From assembly GCF_014873535.1 (NCBI RefSeq), contig NZ_JADBEF010000001.1:6634001-6698000 (forward strand): a DNA stretch of 64,000 nt. Direction: 5' to 3'. Positions 15,368 to 24,743 of the stretch are shown one piece after another. A program made the translations under genes and the position numbers. The stretch is from Nonomuraea africana (lineage in GTDB: Bacteria; Actinomycetota; Actinomycetes; Streptosporangiales; Streptosporangiaceae). Position 1 is the stretch's first letter; every line of letters starts with the position of its first letter. The notes under the pieces were generated by a model that made no database searches, was not told the origin of the DNA, and was given only the letters and a program-made list of their open reading frames with translations.

Positions 15368-16771
15368 TCACTTCTTCAAACGTGTGATCTCTTGCTCCAA
15401 ACCCGGCCACGCGAGGCGTATACCGGCCCTCTGGCACAGTGCGACCCAGCGATCGTCGGATGGTTCGCGCTCGATCCACAGGACCCCAAGAACTCTTTCG
15501 GCGCGGTGTCCTAGTTGGTCAACATAGTCGAGGACCTGACCAAGGCCTAGCCTTAGCTGGTTGATCTCATTGGCGCGTGTCAGTGACTTGATCTCGCACA
15601 CCGTAAGGCAGTCGACGTCGGGGCGCCAAGCAAGGTCGAAGTCGGGATCAGCTGGCCCCGGGGATAGTGGCTCTATGCCACGAGCCCGTAGTTCGGACGC
15701 AAGTAAGTTCTGCAGTCGTCGGTGTGCGCGAAGGTTACGGCCGTTGAGCTCAGTGTTGGGCGCCGGCGTAGTGGGCACGGGGACGACATCTTCATCTGCT
15801 TCGCGATACCCAACTCCTACAGCGACTTCCGGGCGCAGGACTGGGGCGCCGGTGCGCAGCATGTGGAAGCGGATGACCTGACGTTCAGGGCCGCCGCCTG
15901 TTTCGGGAGCTCGTCCATACGACCATGGTGTGGTCGGATCAAGTACGAACTCACCCACATAGCGAACCTCTCCTCGTGACCCTTCGAACAGTCGTAGAGC
16001 GCGCCCGTCCTGGGCATGGTCGCGAATGGCCTTGTTTCCGCGGGTGAAGGTTTGGTCGCCGGTCTGTCCCTCTCCCGTGTAGCGGAAGGTGCCGTCTTCG
16101 GCCCACTCGTCGTAGTACCCGTGCTCATGGCCAGAGCTAGGGTCCGTGAAGATGAGGATGTTGGGGGTGCTGCGGGAGGGTGAGATGCCGCCTTGCCCGC
16201 TCCCCCCATAGCGTTCGTGCAGCTCAACGCGCCGGATCTTTTGGCCTGGCTCCAGCTGCCATCCGCCTGAGTCCTGCATTGCGAGAGGCTGTCCGGATTG
16301 GGTTACTAGGGTCATGAGACGGTGCCACTGAGTCTCGGATAGGCGATGCGGGTTGGAGGCAAACGGTTGGGTGAGCAGCGTAGCGCCGGCTAGCAGACTG
16401 TCGCCCCTGACCGTATCTCGCGGCAGAACAGGCTCTACCCAGCTAGTGATGAGAATGGGAACGACCCATCGCTGTCCAGTGGGGGGATCAGCCCAGTAGT
16501 CAGCATCAGCCGAGTCGTTTGCTTCGTATGGGGCGCCTGCGATCTCTCCGAAGGCGGCAATCCCTCCGGAGGAGCCTGTCAGCCACAGCGCGAAGGGTTC
16601 TCCTGGAGAAATCTCGCCGCGGTACCGGCCGATCGTCCAGTCCTGAGGCTTCTTGCCATCTCTTCGCATGCCCACAAGATCAAACTTCGCCGGGTTACAC
16701 ACCAACACCCATGCAGGCATCCTGTTCCACCTCTCTAGCAGTTGATCTCGCACCATATCTATCGACCCCAA
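15368..16771 (-). CDS. Type IV modification-dependent restriction enzyme (EVE-SRA-PD-(D/E)XK)
   Basis: The 467-aa product has three recognisable parts. Residues about 15-130 resemble an EVE/PUA-like domain (WVLVCNPAKFDLVGMRRDGK, IGRYRGEISPGEPFALWLTG). Residues about 175-285 match the ScoMcrA-like SRA domain (RYGGSGQGGISPS, GYYDEWAEDGTFRYTGEGQT, GDQTFTRGNKAIRDHAQDGR). The C terminus carries a PD-(D/E)XK core (DFDLAWRPDVDCLTVCEIKS, then QLRLGLGQVLDYV). Two base-reading domains plus a nuclease point to cutting of DNA with modified cytosines or sulphur; the exact mark cannot be told. It is followed in the same direction by no other gene; the GIY-YIG gene lies upstream on the same strand. Confidence 0.8.
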   Translation of the reverse strand: MGSIDMVRDQLLERWNRMPAWVLVCNPAKFDLVGMRRDGKKPQDWTIGRYRGEISPGEPFALWLTGSSGGIAAFGEIAGAPYEANDSADADYWADPPTGQRWVVPILITSWVEPVLPRDTVRGDSLLAGATLLTQPFASNPHRLSETQWHRLMTLVTQSGQPLAMQDSGGWQLEPGQKIRRVELHERYGGSGQGGISPSRSTPNILIFTDPSSGHEHGYYDEWAEDGTFRYTGEGQTGDQTFTRGNKAIRDHAQDGRALRLFEGSRGEVRYVGEFVLDPTTPWSYGRAPETGGGPERQVIRFHMLRTGAPVLRPEVAVGVGYREADEDVVPVPTTPAPNTELNGRNLRAHRRLQNLLASELRARGIEPLSPGPADPDFDLAWRPDVDCLTVCEIKSLTRANEINQLRLGLGQVLDYVDQLGHRAERVLGVLWIEREPSDDRWVALCQRAGIRLAWPGLEQEITRLKK

Positions 16772-16978
16772 CCGTCAAAAGGCTTGAGGTGTTCGGCGGG
16801 CGGGACTCGCTGGGACATATCACAGGTCTCGCGACTGCCTCGACGGCCCGGATAGCCGGCACAAGTACCGTCAACGGACCCGAATGCGTTGCCCTCCCGA
16901 TGCTCTCCAGTCTTACCGGCAAGTAGAAGTGAATGCCGCCGCGCGAAGCTGTAGTGCAACGGCCACGCTTCGGAATCA

Positions 16979-17524
16979 TCAGGAGCCGATGGGCAGACTC
17001 CGGGCTTGCGCCCGCGCGGAGGATCGAAGACTCCTCAGATATGGATAGAAGGTGTGATGTCGGTTCTGGTCAAGGTTGAGAGGCAGATCTAGCTGGGCAA
17101 TCAGCTCTGATTCTGCTGCCCAGGGTTCGTCGTGCTGCATCCAGCACACCCGGGCATACTCTGCCATCCATGCAGTGAGCTCTCGCTCGCCGACTAGCCC
17201 GAATGTCAGCCGTTTGCCGCTGCCAACTCGTCGCAGCTCGAGCCCCAGCAGACAGCCCAAGGTGAACCGCAAGGTCGACCCCTCGGCGTTGCCGCGGTAG
17301 TGGTAACGCACCCTACCGCGAAGGTTCTGCCTGCTGACCCGGGCCGCCATACGGCGAGGTGCCATGCCAACGTAAAGCAGCTGGTCGCGGGGCAGACGCG
17401 GGTCAGGCGCTTGCTCGAAGTACCAGCCGTAAACGCCTGGAGCCGCCGGCACCGGACTTGGTTGCGTTAGCACCTCAGAGGCTCGCCACAGTCTGGTGGG
17501 CTCTAACAGTTCAACGGCGTTCAT
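16979..17524 (-). CDS. GIY-YIG nuclease-family protein
   Basis: The 181-aa protein has the GIY-YIG signature at about residues 30-56 (APGVYGWYFEQAPD, then LLYVGMAPRRMAARVSRQ). It is followed by the family's arginine region (LRGRVRYHYRGNAEGSTLRF) and a later Glu/Asn-containing tail. Similar stand-alone proteins are common in actinomycetes and are presumed DNA endonucleases. It starts at ATG 17524. It lies 207 bases upstream of the type IV restriction gene on the same strand; the gap shows no gene, so joint transcription is possible. The 285-base gap on its other side presumably carries divergent promoters. Confidence 0.75.
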   Translation of the reverse strand: MNAVELLEPTRLWRASEVLTQPSPVPAAPGVYGWYFEQAPDPRLPRDQLLYVGMAPRRMAARVSRQNLRGRVRYHYRGNAEGSTLRFTLGCLLGLELRRVGSGKRLTFGLVGERELTAWMAEYARVCWMQHDEPWAAESELIAQLDLPLNLDQNRHHTFYPYLRSLRSSARAQARSLPIGS

Positions 17525-17809
17525 CGCTGCCTCCGGCTCTGCAGCTCATAGGTAAGGGCCTCCATCGCGACTCGTTTCTCATCCAGTGCGGGCATCGCTC
17601 TACTGACGATGAGCAGCTCCAACAGTCCAGCTACTCCTCCAGCTCTGCAGTCCGATACGCGACGTACGCCCTCGTGTCATGCCCAGAGTCCATCAGCGAT
17701 GGAACCCATCACTTAGGGATGCTTTGCACCCTTCAATTTGATCGCTAAGATTCGAGCACCATTTCACATCTGCACCTTATGTCCAGTTTGTACATAGAAA
17801 GCAGGATGT

Positions 17810-18422
17810 ATGCGAGTCATGATGCAGCCAGCCAGCTTAGCGACAGCCTCCGTACGCCGACACTACGAGGACACCATCCAGCGCCCTGTCGATCTCGCTA
17901 CCTACAGCTCCCTGCTCGGCTCGAATCTGAACCTCCTTCTTTCCCTCTACCCCACCGGCGTTGCTCCCATGTGGGGTGTCACTCCGGGCAAAAGAGATGT
18001 GAATGTCGGCAAGTACAGAAAGCTACGGCCCGGCGACTACGTGTTCTTCTATGGCCAGAAGCGCCTCTATCTCGGCGGACTTATAACTCACCTTTTTCGT
18101 AACGCACAACTGGCAAGCCTGCTTTGGGGGATCGACGACGACGGGCAAACATGGGAGTACATGTATTCTCTCGACGACCTCAAAGGTTGCCATATCACAA
18201 TCGAAGAGGTGAGAGATTGCGTCACAGCTCTTGGCCCGAAATTTTTCGTCCAAAACCCCTATATTGTCGAAGGCGTAGACGCGGAAAGACTAATTGATAT
18301 TGCTCAGGTAGACATCGGAGATGTGCCTGTTAACAGTAGCCTACAAAATACCGATCTAGCGCCAGAGGGAATACCGTTCACCGGTGAGCTGGACCGAATG
18401 GTTTCTAGCGCTAGTCGTCGTG
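17810..18422 (+). pseudogene. PUA/EVE-like + HNH nuclease gene, 5' part (IS-interrupted)
   Basis: Reads MRVMMQPASLATASVRRHYE and then a PUA-like fold (PMWGVTPGKRDVNVGKYRKL, RPGDYVFFYGQKRLYLGGLI, LLWGIDDDGQTWEYMYSLDD) of the kind found in front of restriction nuclease domains. The frame is open up to position 18422, where an ISAs1-family element begins. The 3' part resumes at 19788 in the same frame after a 10-base target duplication. Without the element the product would be about 330 aa with an HNH domain at its end. As it stands the nuclease half is separated. Start ATG 17810 is preceded by GCAGGA. Confidence 0.8.
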
Positions 18423-19777
18423 CAGGGCTGAAGCGTTCTCATGTGGCGAGACCGAGTAGCTGAAGCCCGTCGCCTGGGTGGCTGCGGTAGTGGTCAGTGG
18501 CGGCGCTGATGTTGGTCCAGCCGATCAGGCGGGCCAGGCCGATGGCCAGGTTGCGCAGGCTCGCCAGGATGCGTGGAGCGGCGCCTTTCCGCACTCTGCA
18601 GGCGTCTTCGTGGTAGGTGACGTCGCGGATGTGGTGCAGGGCCTCGATGCTCCAGTGGCCGCGGATGAGGGTGGCGAGGTGGGCGTGGAGGATCCGGCCC
18701 GGCGGGAGACTGGTGACGGCGTAGATCGTGACGATGGTGGTCTTGCCGCTCTTGTGGTCGGTGCGGCGGCGCTTGACCTGGATGGCCTGCAGGGCGTGCG
18801 GGAAGGGCAGGCCCGGGCGGGCGGTGCAGATCTTCATGCGGCGGATCTCGCGGCGGCCATGCCCGGTCTCGTCGGTGCGGTCATTGAGGATGGCCTCGCG
18901 CCAGGGCAGGGCCTTGAGTCGGCGGTGCAGGGTGGGCTGGTTGCCCTTGACGACGAGCAGGTAGTGGCCGCCGGCGGCGACGATCTGGCGGGCATGTTCG
19001 TGCTGGGTGTGCAGGGCGTCGGCGGTGATCACCACGCCGGACAGATTCAGGTCGGCCAGCAGCGGCGTGAACGCGGGGATCTCGTTGCTCTTGGCCTGGA
19101 TCTGGGCTTGGGCCACGACGGTCTGGGTGTCGTGGCGGACGGCGGCCAGCAGGTGGGTTACGCCGTCACCGGTGCGGCTGCCGCGCAGCGTCTTGCCGTC
19201 CACGGCCAGGCCGAGTAGCGGTTGTCGGGTGCTGGGGGTGGGCGGTGCGGCGCAGGCGGCCAGCTTGGTCAGATAGGCGCAGGTCGCGGTGTCGAAGGCG
19301 TCGCCGTCCAGGCGGGCCAGCAGCCGTCCCAGGGTGCTGGCGGCCAGCCGCGTCGCGGCGGGCAGGCCGAGCTGGACGCGTAGTTCAGGGTCGCATCCGG
19401 TGATGAATCTGGTGATCTTCGCCAGGGAGGTGGCGCCGCCGAGTACGGCGAGCAAGGCTAAGGCCAGCAGCGGTCCGAGTTGGTAGCGGCGCCCGCGACG
19501 GTTACGTGGGTCGGGTACGGCATCCAGGACATCGGCCAACGCGGGCAGGTCGGTCAGGTCCGTCATCGGGTCGGTGGTGGTGACGTGCTCCAGGTGGCGG
19601 GAGAGCACGTCGATCGGGGAAGATGGCACGCGAACGCGGCCCCTGTTCTTGATCGACTGGCTAGACACCGACGATCATCAGGGGTCGCGTTTGTCATCTC
19701 CGCACCGGGGCGCCCTCAACCATCTGCCCGTCTACAGGGCTACGACCGTCTCACCAGCCGAGAACGCTTCAGCCCTG
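18423..19777 (-). mobile_element. ISAs1-family insertion sequence, complete
   Basis: The 1,355-bp element has perfect 18-bp terminal repeats, CAGGGCTGAAGCGTTCTC at 18423 and its complement at 19760-19777. It is flanked by the 10-bp direct repeat AGTCGTCGTG (18413-18422 and 19778-19787). An intact transposase fills it on the minus strand. Perfect ends and duplication indicate a recent insertion. Confidence 0.92.
18439..19629 (-). CDS. ISAs1-family transposase
   Basis: This is a DDE transposase of about 396 aa. Family blocks seen include DVLDAVPDPRNRRGRRYQLG, AVDGKTLRGSRTGDG (first Asp), VVITADALHTQHEHA (second Asp), LLVVKGNQPTLHRRLK and RGHWSIEALHHIRDVTYHED (Glu region). GTG 19629 is taken as start; ATG 19566 is an alternative. 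There are no frameshifts, so it is probably active. It disrupts the PUA-like/HNH gene. Confidence 0.88.
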   Translation of the reverse strand: MPSSPIDVLSRHLEHVTTTDPMTDLTDLPALADVLDAVPDPRNRRGRRYQLGPLLALALLAVLGGATSLAKITRFITGCDPELRVQLGLPAATRLAASTLGRLLARLDGDAFDTATCAYLTKLAACAAPPTPSTRQPLLGLAVDGKTLRGSRTGDGVTHLLAAVRHDTQTVVAQAQIQAKSNEIPAFTPLLADLNLSGVVITADALHTQHEHARQIVAAGGHYLLVVKGNQPTLHRRLKALPWREAILNDRTDETGHGRREIRRMKICTARPGLPFPHALQAIQVKRRRTDHKSGKTTIVTIYAVTSLPPGRILHAHLATLIRGHWSIEALHHIRDVTYHEDACRVRKGAAPRILASLRNLAIGLARLIGWTNISAATDHYRSHPGDGLQLLGLAT

Positions 19778-20170
19778 AGTCGTCGTGAGCAAGCGAAGCT
19801 AAAGCAACTGCTACTACCTGGCCTAACTGGTCAATGCGCCCTCTGCGGGCGGACGTTCGAAAGGCGCCTTCTGGTGGCTGCACACATCAAGAAGCGCGCC
19901 GCATGCTCAGAAGAAGAGCGGCGAGACCTTGGAAATATCGCGATGCTCAATTGCATCCTCGGGTGTGACGCCCTGTACGAACATGGGTACGTCACAGTGG
20001 GCCCGGGCGGAGATATTTGGATCAGCAAAGCGGCGCTCAACGGCCAGAGCGTTAAAGAGCACGTTGAACGGCATCTAAAAGGCCGCGTCGCCACTTGGTG
20101 GAACGCAGAGCGTGAGCGCTACTACTCCTGGCATAGATCCCACGCGTACCGAGGCGACCTGCCCGCTTAG
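19778..20170 (+). pseudogene. PUA/EVE-like + HNH nuclease gene, 3' part
   Basis: Resumes after the 10-base duplication as REQAKLKQLLLPGLTGQCAL. An HNH nuclease domain follows: CALCGRTF (zinc-knuckle cysteines), LLVAAHIKKRAACSEEERRD (catalytic His region), then AMLNCILGCDALYEHGYVTV and a short basic tail. HNH modules of this form follow reader domains in modification-dependent restriction proteins. The reading frame agrees exactly with that of the 5' part when the element and one repeat copy are removed. Confidence 0.8.
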
Positions 20171-20252
20171 TAGCGTAACTGGTTTTGTCTCCTGCACGCC
20201 AGCCACATACTCCACTGCTTAAGCTCTTACCTCTTGAACGAGGGCAAGGTGA

Positions 20253-22154
20253 ATGACTTCTCAATGCTTGTATCAGGGGACGGCCGGCCATATCGCTGGC
20301 CTCATAGCCACCAATCAGCTCATACAGGAGCTCACAGGACGCTTCAGAGATCTGTTTGGCGGCGAACCTAGCGACAGCGAAGTACGTTCATGGCGGAATA
20401 GTATACCTAATGTGATCAGCCTTCTAGTCGAAGCGAACCTGGCCGACGTTCAGGTTCTGATCGAATTCAAGGCACCCATCACAGATGTACGAATGGACCT
20501 TCTGCTGGTGGGCTCCTATCCGCAGAGCGGCCAAATGTCGATAGTGGTAGTAGAAAACAAGCAGTGGTCACGTATCTATCGCGACAAGTACGCCGACATG
20601 GTAAACGTGACCGGCGCGCCGGGCTCCAATCCGCGATTACATCCAATCACTCAAGCCTGGGGCTATCGCCAGGTCTTGCTCGACTACATATCTCTGGTAG
20701 CCCAATCAGCCCAGGTTCATTCCATAGTGAACATGCACGAGGCTTCCACTGAAACCCTCTATGCAGTAAGACCCTCTCTCCTCAACATTTCCTGCGATCA
20801 GAGCTACATCCGTTGGTACGGAGCAGAACACCGAACGGCCTTCAAAAGAGACCTGCATAGAATTTTAGCTCCCGAGCGGGCTGACATATACGCCCATGAG
20901 CTCCTTGCAGCTCCGGTAAGTCCAACCGGAGGGCTAATGGCAGTGGTGAGCGAAAGCGTATGTCGTCGCTCTGTATTCACTTTGTTAGACGAGCAGCGCG
21001 AAGCTTACGACTACGTACGCAGGGCCGTGGCAGCGAGTAAACAAGGTGCTCCTAAGGAGGTCGTCCTAATCGTAGGTGGACCTGGAACTGGAAAGAGTGT
21101 AATAGCAGTGGAGCTGCTCGGCGCTCTCAACCGACAGGGAGTACGCGCAGTTCATGCCACAGGCAGTAGATCCTTCACGCAGACGCTGCGTGACAACGTT
21201 GAGCGGATGGATCGGAGGGCTCGCCATAGCTTCTCCTACTTCAACAGCTACACCCATGCCACACCTAACGATATAGATGTATTGATTTGCGATGAAGCGC
21301 ACAGAATCCGCCACACATCCCGCAAAAGAAGCTCCTACGACGAGACTCAAGCTCGGCCGGCAGGTAGACCGCAGGTAACGGAACTGATCAACGCGGCGCA
21401 CGTCCCGGTTTTCCTGTTAGACGAACATCAGGTTGTACGTCGAGGGGAAGTAGGATCAATAGAGCTGATCAAAAAGGCAGCTCAATACATGAAACTAAAC
21501 GTACATCAGATCGACCTTCGGCATCAATTTCGATGCGGCGGTTGCCCTGAATACGTCACCTGGATCGAGCAACTCCTCGGTCTAGGTACCGACGAGGGGC
21601 CTCAACGCTGGAATCCGCTCGACACCTTTGAATTATATGTTGCCCGTACTCCCGATGCGATGGAGAAATACCTACGGCGTAAGATTGCCGCAGGCAAGAG
21701 CGCAAGGATGGCGGCTGGCTACTGCTGGCCATGGAGCAAGCCACGTTCGGATGGGACTCTAGTCAACGACATCAAGATCAGCTCATGGAGTCGGCCTTGG
21801 AATTCCTCAGCTGAACGCAAGGTTAACGGCATCCCACCTTCGAGTCTATGGGCCACCGATCCTGCAGGATTCGACCAGATCGGCTGTATTTACACTGCGC
21901 AGGGATTCGAGTACGAATACGCCGGTGTGATCTTTGGCCGAGATCTAACTTGGACTTCACAGGGCTGGATAGTCGATGTCCAGGCCAATCAAGATCCCGC
22001 GGTCAACCGCGCTCCGCATTTTGAGAAACTAGTCCGTAATACCTACAGGGTGCTCGCTACACGTGGCATGCGCGGAGCTGTCCTCTTCTCTGAGGACCTC
22101 AATACCAACCGCCTATTCGCCAAGCTAGGTGTACCTCTACTGCCCGACGAGTAG
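20253..22154 (+). CDS. DUF2075 nuclease-helicase (Schlafen/RecD-like)
   Basis: The 633-aa product couples an N-terminal PD-(D/E)XK-like nuclease (D82 in DVRMDLLLVG, E101-x-K103 in IVVVENKQW) to a DUF2075 superfamily-1 ATPase. Walker A is LIVGGPGTGKS (about 272-282), Walker B is IDVLICDEAHRIR (about 341-353), and later motifs include IDLRHQFRCGG, CIYTAQGFEYEYAGVIFGRD and NTYRVLATRGMRG. Proteins of this layout are found in defence islands and in some prophages. ATG 20253 lies behind an AGGGCAAGGT site. The gene has several TTA codons and lower GC than its surroundings, suggesting recent acquisition and, in a streptomycete-like host, bldA-dependent translation. Confidence 0.82.
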   Translation: MTSQCLYQGTAGHIAGLIATNQLIQELTGRFRDLFGGEPSDSEVRSWRNSIPNVISLLVEANLADVQVLIEFKAPITDVRMDLLLVGSYPQSGQMSIVVVENKQWSRIYRDKYADMVNVTGAPGSNPRLHPITQAWGYRQVLLDYISLVAQSAQVHSIVNMHEASTETLYAVRPSLLNISCDQSYIRWYGAEHRTAFKRDLHRILAPERADIYAHELLAAPVSPTGGLMAVVSESVCRRSVFTLLDEQREAYDYVRRAVAASKQGAPKEVVLIVGGPGTGKSVIAVELLGALNRQGVRAVHATGSRSFTQTLRDNVERMDRRARHSFSYFNSYTHATPNDIDVLICDEAHRIRHTSRKRSSYDETQARPAGRPQVTELINAAHVPVFLLDEHQVVRRGEVGSIELIKKAAQYMKLNVHQIDLRHQFRCGGCPEYVTWIEQLLGLGTDEGPQRWNPLDTFELYVARTPDAMEKYLRRKIAAGKSARMAAGYCWPWSKPRSDGTLVNDIKISSWSRPWNSSAERKVNGIPPSSLWATDPAGFDQIGCIYTAQGFEYEYAGVIFGRDLTWTSQGWIVDVQANQDPAVNRAPHFEKLVRNTYRVLATRGMRGAVLFSEDLNTNRLFAKLGVPLLPDE

Positions 22155-22373
22155 AGGCATAGCCAGGATCATCAGGTGCGCGTCCGGTCATGAGTGCAGC
22201 TTCTTCAGTCGTGGTTGTATTGCGGTAACCTCTTCACGACCTTCTGTTGCGGCCCGACGGGCTTCCGCATCCACTGGCGAGGCGTCAGGACGGATACACT
22301 CCCCACCCGCACGGCCTGTCTCGCGTCGTAACGGCTATCGGTTGAGAGCCTGCTGACCTCACCCAACGAAACT

Positions 22374-23286
22374 GAGCCCTTTCCATCCTGACGGCGCTGG
22401 TCACGATGGGTACGCGCAAAGCGGTGGCGGATGAGACGAGGCTCCCGATAAGACAGCAGTCGACCAAGATCCGATGCCCCAACCGGGAGCCTCGTTGCTG
22501 TCTTACCGTGCCTCGATTCCTCTGTCCAACCACACCCTCATCCGCTTGGCCGAACTCATCCGCACACGGCGCGCCGAAGGCCGCTCGCGGTGGCGGAAGT
22601 TAGACCCGGCCCGCCAAGCGCTGCTGGTCCTGGCCCACCTGCGTAACGGCGACACCTACGCTCGCCTTGGCGCTGGCTTCGCCATCGGTACCACCACGGC
22701 CTGGCGCTATGTCCGCGAAGGCGTGGACCTGCTGGCGGCGCTGGCCGAGAACGTGCATGCCGCCGTGAAGCGCGCAGCCCAGCTGGCCTACACCATCCTG
22801 GACGGCACCCTCATCCCGATCGACCGCCTCGCCGACGAGCGGCCGTATTACAGCGGCAAACACAAACAGCATGGAATGAACGTGCAACTGCTGGCCGACC
22901 CGGCTGGCCGGCTGGTGTGCGCCTCGCCTGCGCTGCCAGGCGCCGTTCACGACGTCACCGCGGCCCGGACGGTCGGCCTGATCGACGCCTTGACCAGCGC
23001 CGGTGTCAAGACCTTCGCGGACAAGGGCTATCAAGGCGCCGGCGGCACGATTCGGACACCGTTCAAGCGGCATCGCCATCGGCCCTGGCTGTCTCGCGGC
23101 CAGCGGGACGTCAATCGCGCCCACGCTCGCATCCGGGCCATCGGCGAACGCGCCGTTGCGACCCTGAAGGGCTGGAAAGTGTTGACCAAGCTGCGCTGTT
23201 GCCCGCATCGTGCGACCGCACTCGTGCAGGCGATTCTCGTCCTGCAGCTCGTCGAAGAGGGCCGCTACTCAAGATGAAAAGGGCTC
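22374..23286 (+). mobile_element. IS5-family insertion sequence, complete copy
   Basis: The 913-bp element has imperfect terminal repeats, GAGCCCTTTCCATCCTGA at 22374 and GAGCCCTTTTCATCTTGA (complement of 23269-23286); 16 of 18 bases match. It carries one intact transposase. No clear target duplication is seen. Three relics of the same element lie at 8090, 28455 and 31857. Confidence 0.85.
22474..23277 (+). CDS. IS5-family transposase
   Basis: The 267-aa protein has an N-terminal helix-turn-helix (FAIGTTTAWRYVREGVDLL) and a DDE domain: YTILDGTLIPIDRLADERPY (first Asp), ALPGAVHDVTAAR (second Asp), TFADKGYQGAGGTIRTPFKR, and ERAVATLKGWKVLTKLRCCP (Glu region). The frame runs unbroken almost to the right terminal repeat, so it may be functional and could have mobilised the related fragments. 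Confidence 0.87.
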   Translation: MPQPGASLLSYRASIPLSNHTLIRLAELIRTRRAEGRSRWRKLDPARQALLVLAHLRNGDTYARLGAGFAIGTTTAWRYVREGVDLLAALAENVHAAVKRAAQLAYTILDGTLIPIDRLADERPYYSGKHKQHGMNVQLLADPAGRLVCASPALPGAVHDVTAARTVGLIDALTSAGVKTFADKGYQGAGGTIRTPFKRHRHRPWLSRGQRDVNRAHARIRAIGERAVATLKGWKVLTKLRCCPHRATALVQAILVLQLVEEGRYSR

Positions 23287-23481
23287 TTTGTGTCTCCACA
23301 CGCGCAGATCTTCCTCGCGAGTTCTCGAAACCATTTCCTCGGTATGTCTGCGCGCTTGAGCCCCAGTAAGCCAAGTGAAGAACACTCCAATGACGCCTGA
23401 GGCACCCGCCGCGACTGGTGCCACCCATTCCCAAGCCACGGAGTAGACCTTCCCTGCAGCAATCAGTGGGAAGCTAGGCAA
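23287..23481 (-). pseudogene. Small membrane protein truncated by IS5 element
   Basis: Begins at ATG 23481 with MPSFPLIAAGKVYSVAWEWV and one membrane helix (GASGVIGVFFTWLTG), then a basic helical segment (RRHTEEMVSRTREEDLRVWR). The frame runs into the right terminal repeat of the IS5 element at 23286, so its C terminus is lost. It resembles N termini of small actinomycete membrane proteins of unknown function. Confidence 0.55.
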
Positions 23482-23882
23482 CCGGGTCGTCTCCGTGGCC
23501 GGCTCCCGGGGAATCCGGCCGTCGTACCTTGTGCATCATCAAGAATCATCACCTCGCACTGATCACTTTATTACGAGTGAATTGCGTGAAGGCTCGCCGA
23601 TGTGCGGGCTGAGCCGTCCCCGTTGTCAGGCAAATCGTCAGACAGACTTCGTGTCTCATAGTCATGATCACCGACATTGTGAGCATGGCGTACAGGAGGA
23701 GGCCCGCCCTAGTGCCGTCGGATATAGATGAGCAAAGTGGCGGTGCATCGCCGGGAACGAGCGCCATCCGCTCAGAGGGGCCCTTGGCTTGAGACAGATA
23801 CGCCCCTGACACCCAGTGAATATGTCGTCGGTAACACGGCGACTCGCGCCGGAGGTCGGCGCGAGGCATCGTGTTTTCTGGG
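23482..23882. other. 401-base gap without supported gene
   Basis: Upstream region of the truncated membrane gene and 3' flank of the DUF6551 gene. No convincing coding frame, repeat or RNA signature was found. Confidence 0.4.
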
Positions 23883-24743
23883 CTACTCGAAAATGTTTGG
23901 GACGGGAATTTTGTTGACGCGACGATTAGCGTTCCAGGCCGAAGCAACCGCCAGGTGGGCTGCTTTGAGGCGGCCCTTGGTGCCGTCGAGGCGGGTGTTG
24001 TTGTTGGTGGCGGCGATCTGGATCTTTGCCTTGAATGTCGCGGGGTCGCCCTGGCGCTTGAGCTTCTGCGCCAACTCGGCGGGCTTGACCACATCGGGAT
24101 GCCGGCTGATCACGATGGCGATACCTCCGATGATGACGGAGTGCCAGGTGTCAGGTGTGCGACCCCATGCCTCCTCGGCGATGGTGAGTGACTGGTCCAG
24201 GACATCGGGACCGTACTCCTTGACTACATCGAGGATTCCCTTGATGCCTCGTACAGCGTTGACGGCACGGGTGCCGACCTTGAGCTGGTGCTTTTCGAGG
24301 ACGGTATTGGTGTCCACGAACAGCGGGTGTCCAGCTACCACGCCGATCCTGAACTCATCGGTCGGGCCGACCTTCGAGGATTCCTTATTCTTGATGATGA
24401 ACAAGGACGCCTCGTTGGCCATCGACAGGCGAGAGTGGACCTCACAGGTGATGGTCTGAACGGCATCGCGGACCTCATCCCGGACGGTAACTGTCCCCGC
24501 CAGGATGAGCTGGCAGGCGTAGATTCGGTGCATGCCGTCCACCGCGTACATGCCATCGTCGTCGCGGTGCGAGATGATCGGCGTTCCGAGAGCGGTGGGA
24601 ACGAGTTTCTCAGCGATGGTTTTAGCACGGGTCTTGTTGAGGCTGCGCTGCGCCCGATGATCGAACTTGATGATCCTCGGATCCACCTCGAGGTACTTGA
24701 TCGGGTGATCCGGAATGTCGTAGCTGTAGTCCTTGCTGGACAA
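23883..24743 (-). CDS. ParB-like nuclease-domain protein (DUF6551-like)
   Basis: The 286-aa protein opens with a ParB/sulfiredoxin-like fold: LEVDPRIIKFDHRAQRSLNK, then TPIISHRDDDGMYAVDGMHR (the DGxHR-type loop that binds nucleotide in this superfamily). The rest is helical. It matches the DUF6551 family, found on actinophages and mobile elements. The role is unknown; related folds bind CTP or act in DNA modification (DndB-like), so either is possible. Start ATG 24743. It stands alone between an IS5 copy and an ISL3 relic. Confidence 0.72.
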   Translation of the reverse strand: MSSKDYSYDIPDHPIKYLEVDPRIIKFDHRAQRSLNKTRAKTIAEKLVPTALGTPIISHRDDDGMYAVDGMHRIYACQLILAGTVTVRDEVRDAVQTITCEVHSRLSMANEASLFIIKNKESSKVGPTDEFRIGVVAGHPLFVDTNTVLEKHQLKVGTRAVNAVRGIKGILDVVKEYGPDVLDQSLTIAEEAWGRTPDTWHSVIIGGIAIVISRHPDVVKPAELAQKLKRQGDPATFKAKIQIAATNNNTRLDGTKGRLKAAHLAVASAWNANRRVNKIPVPNIFE

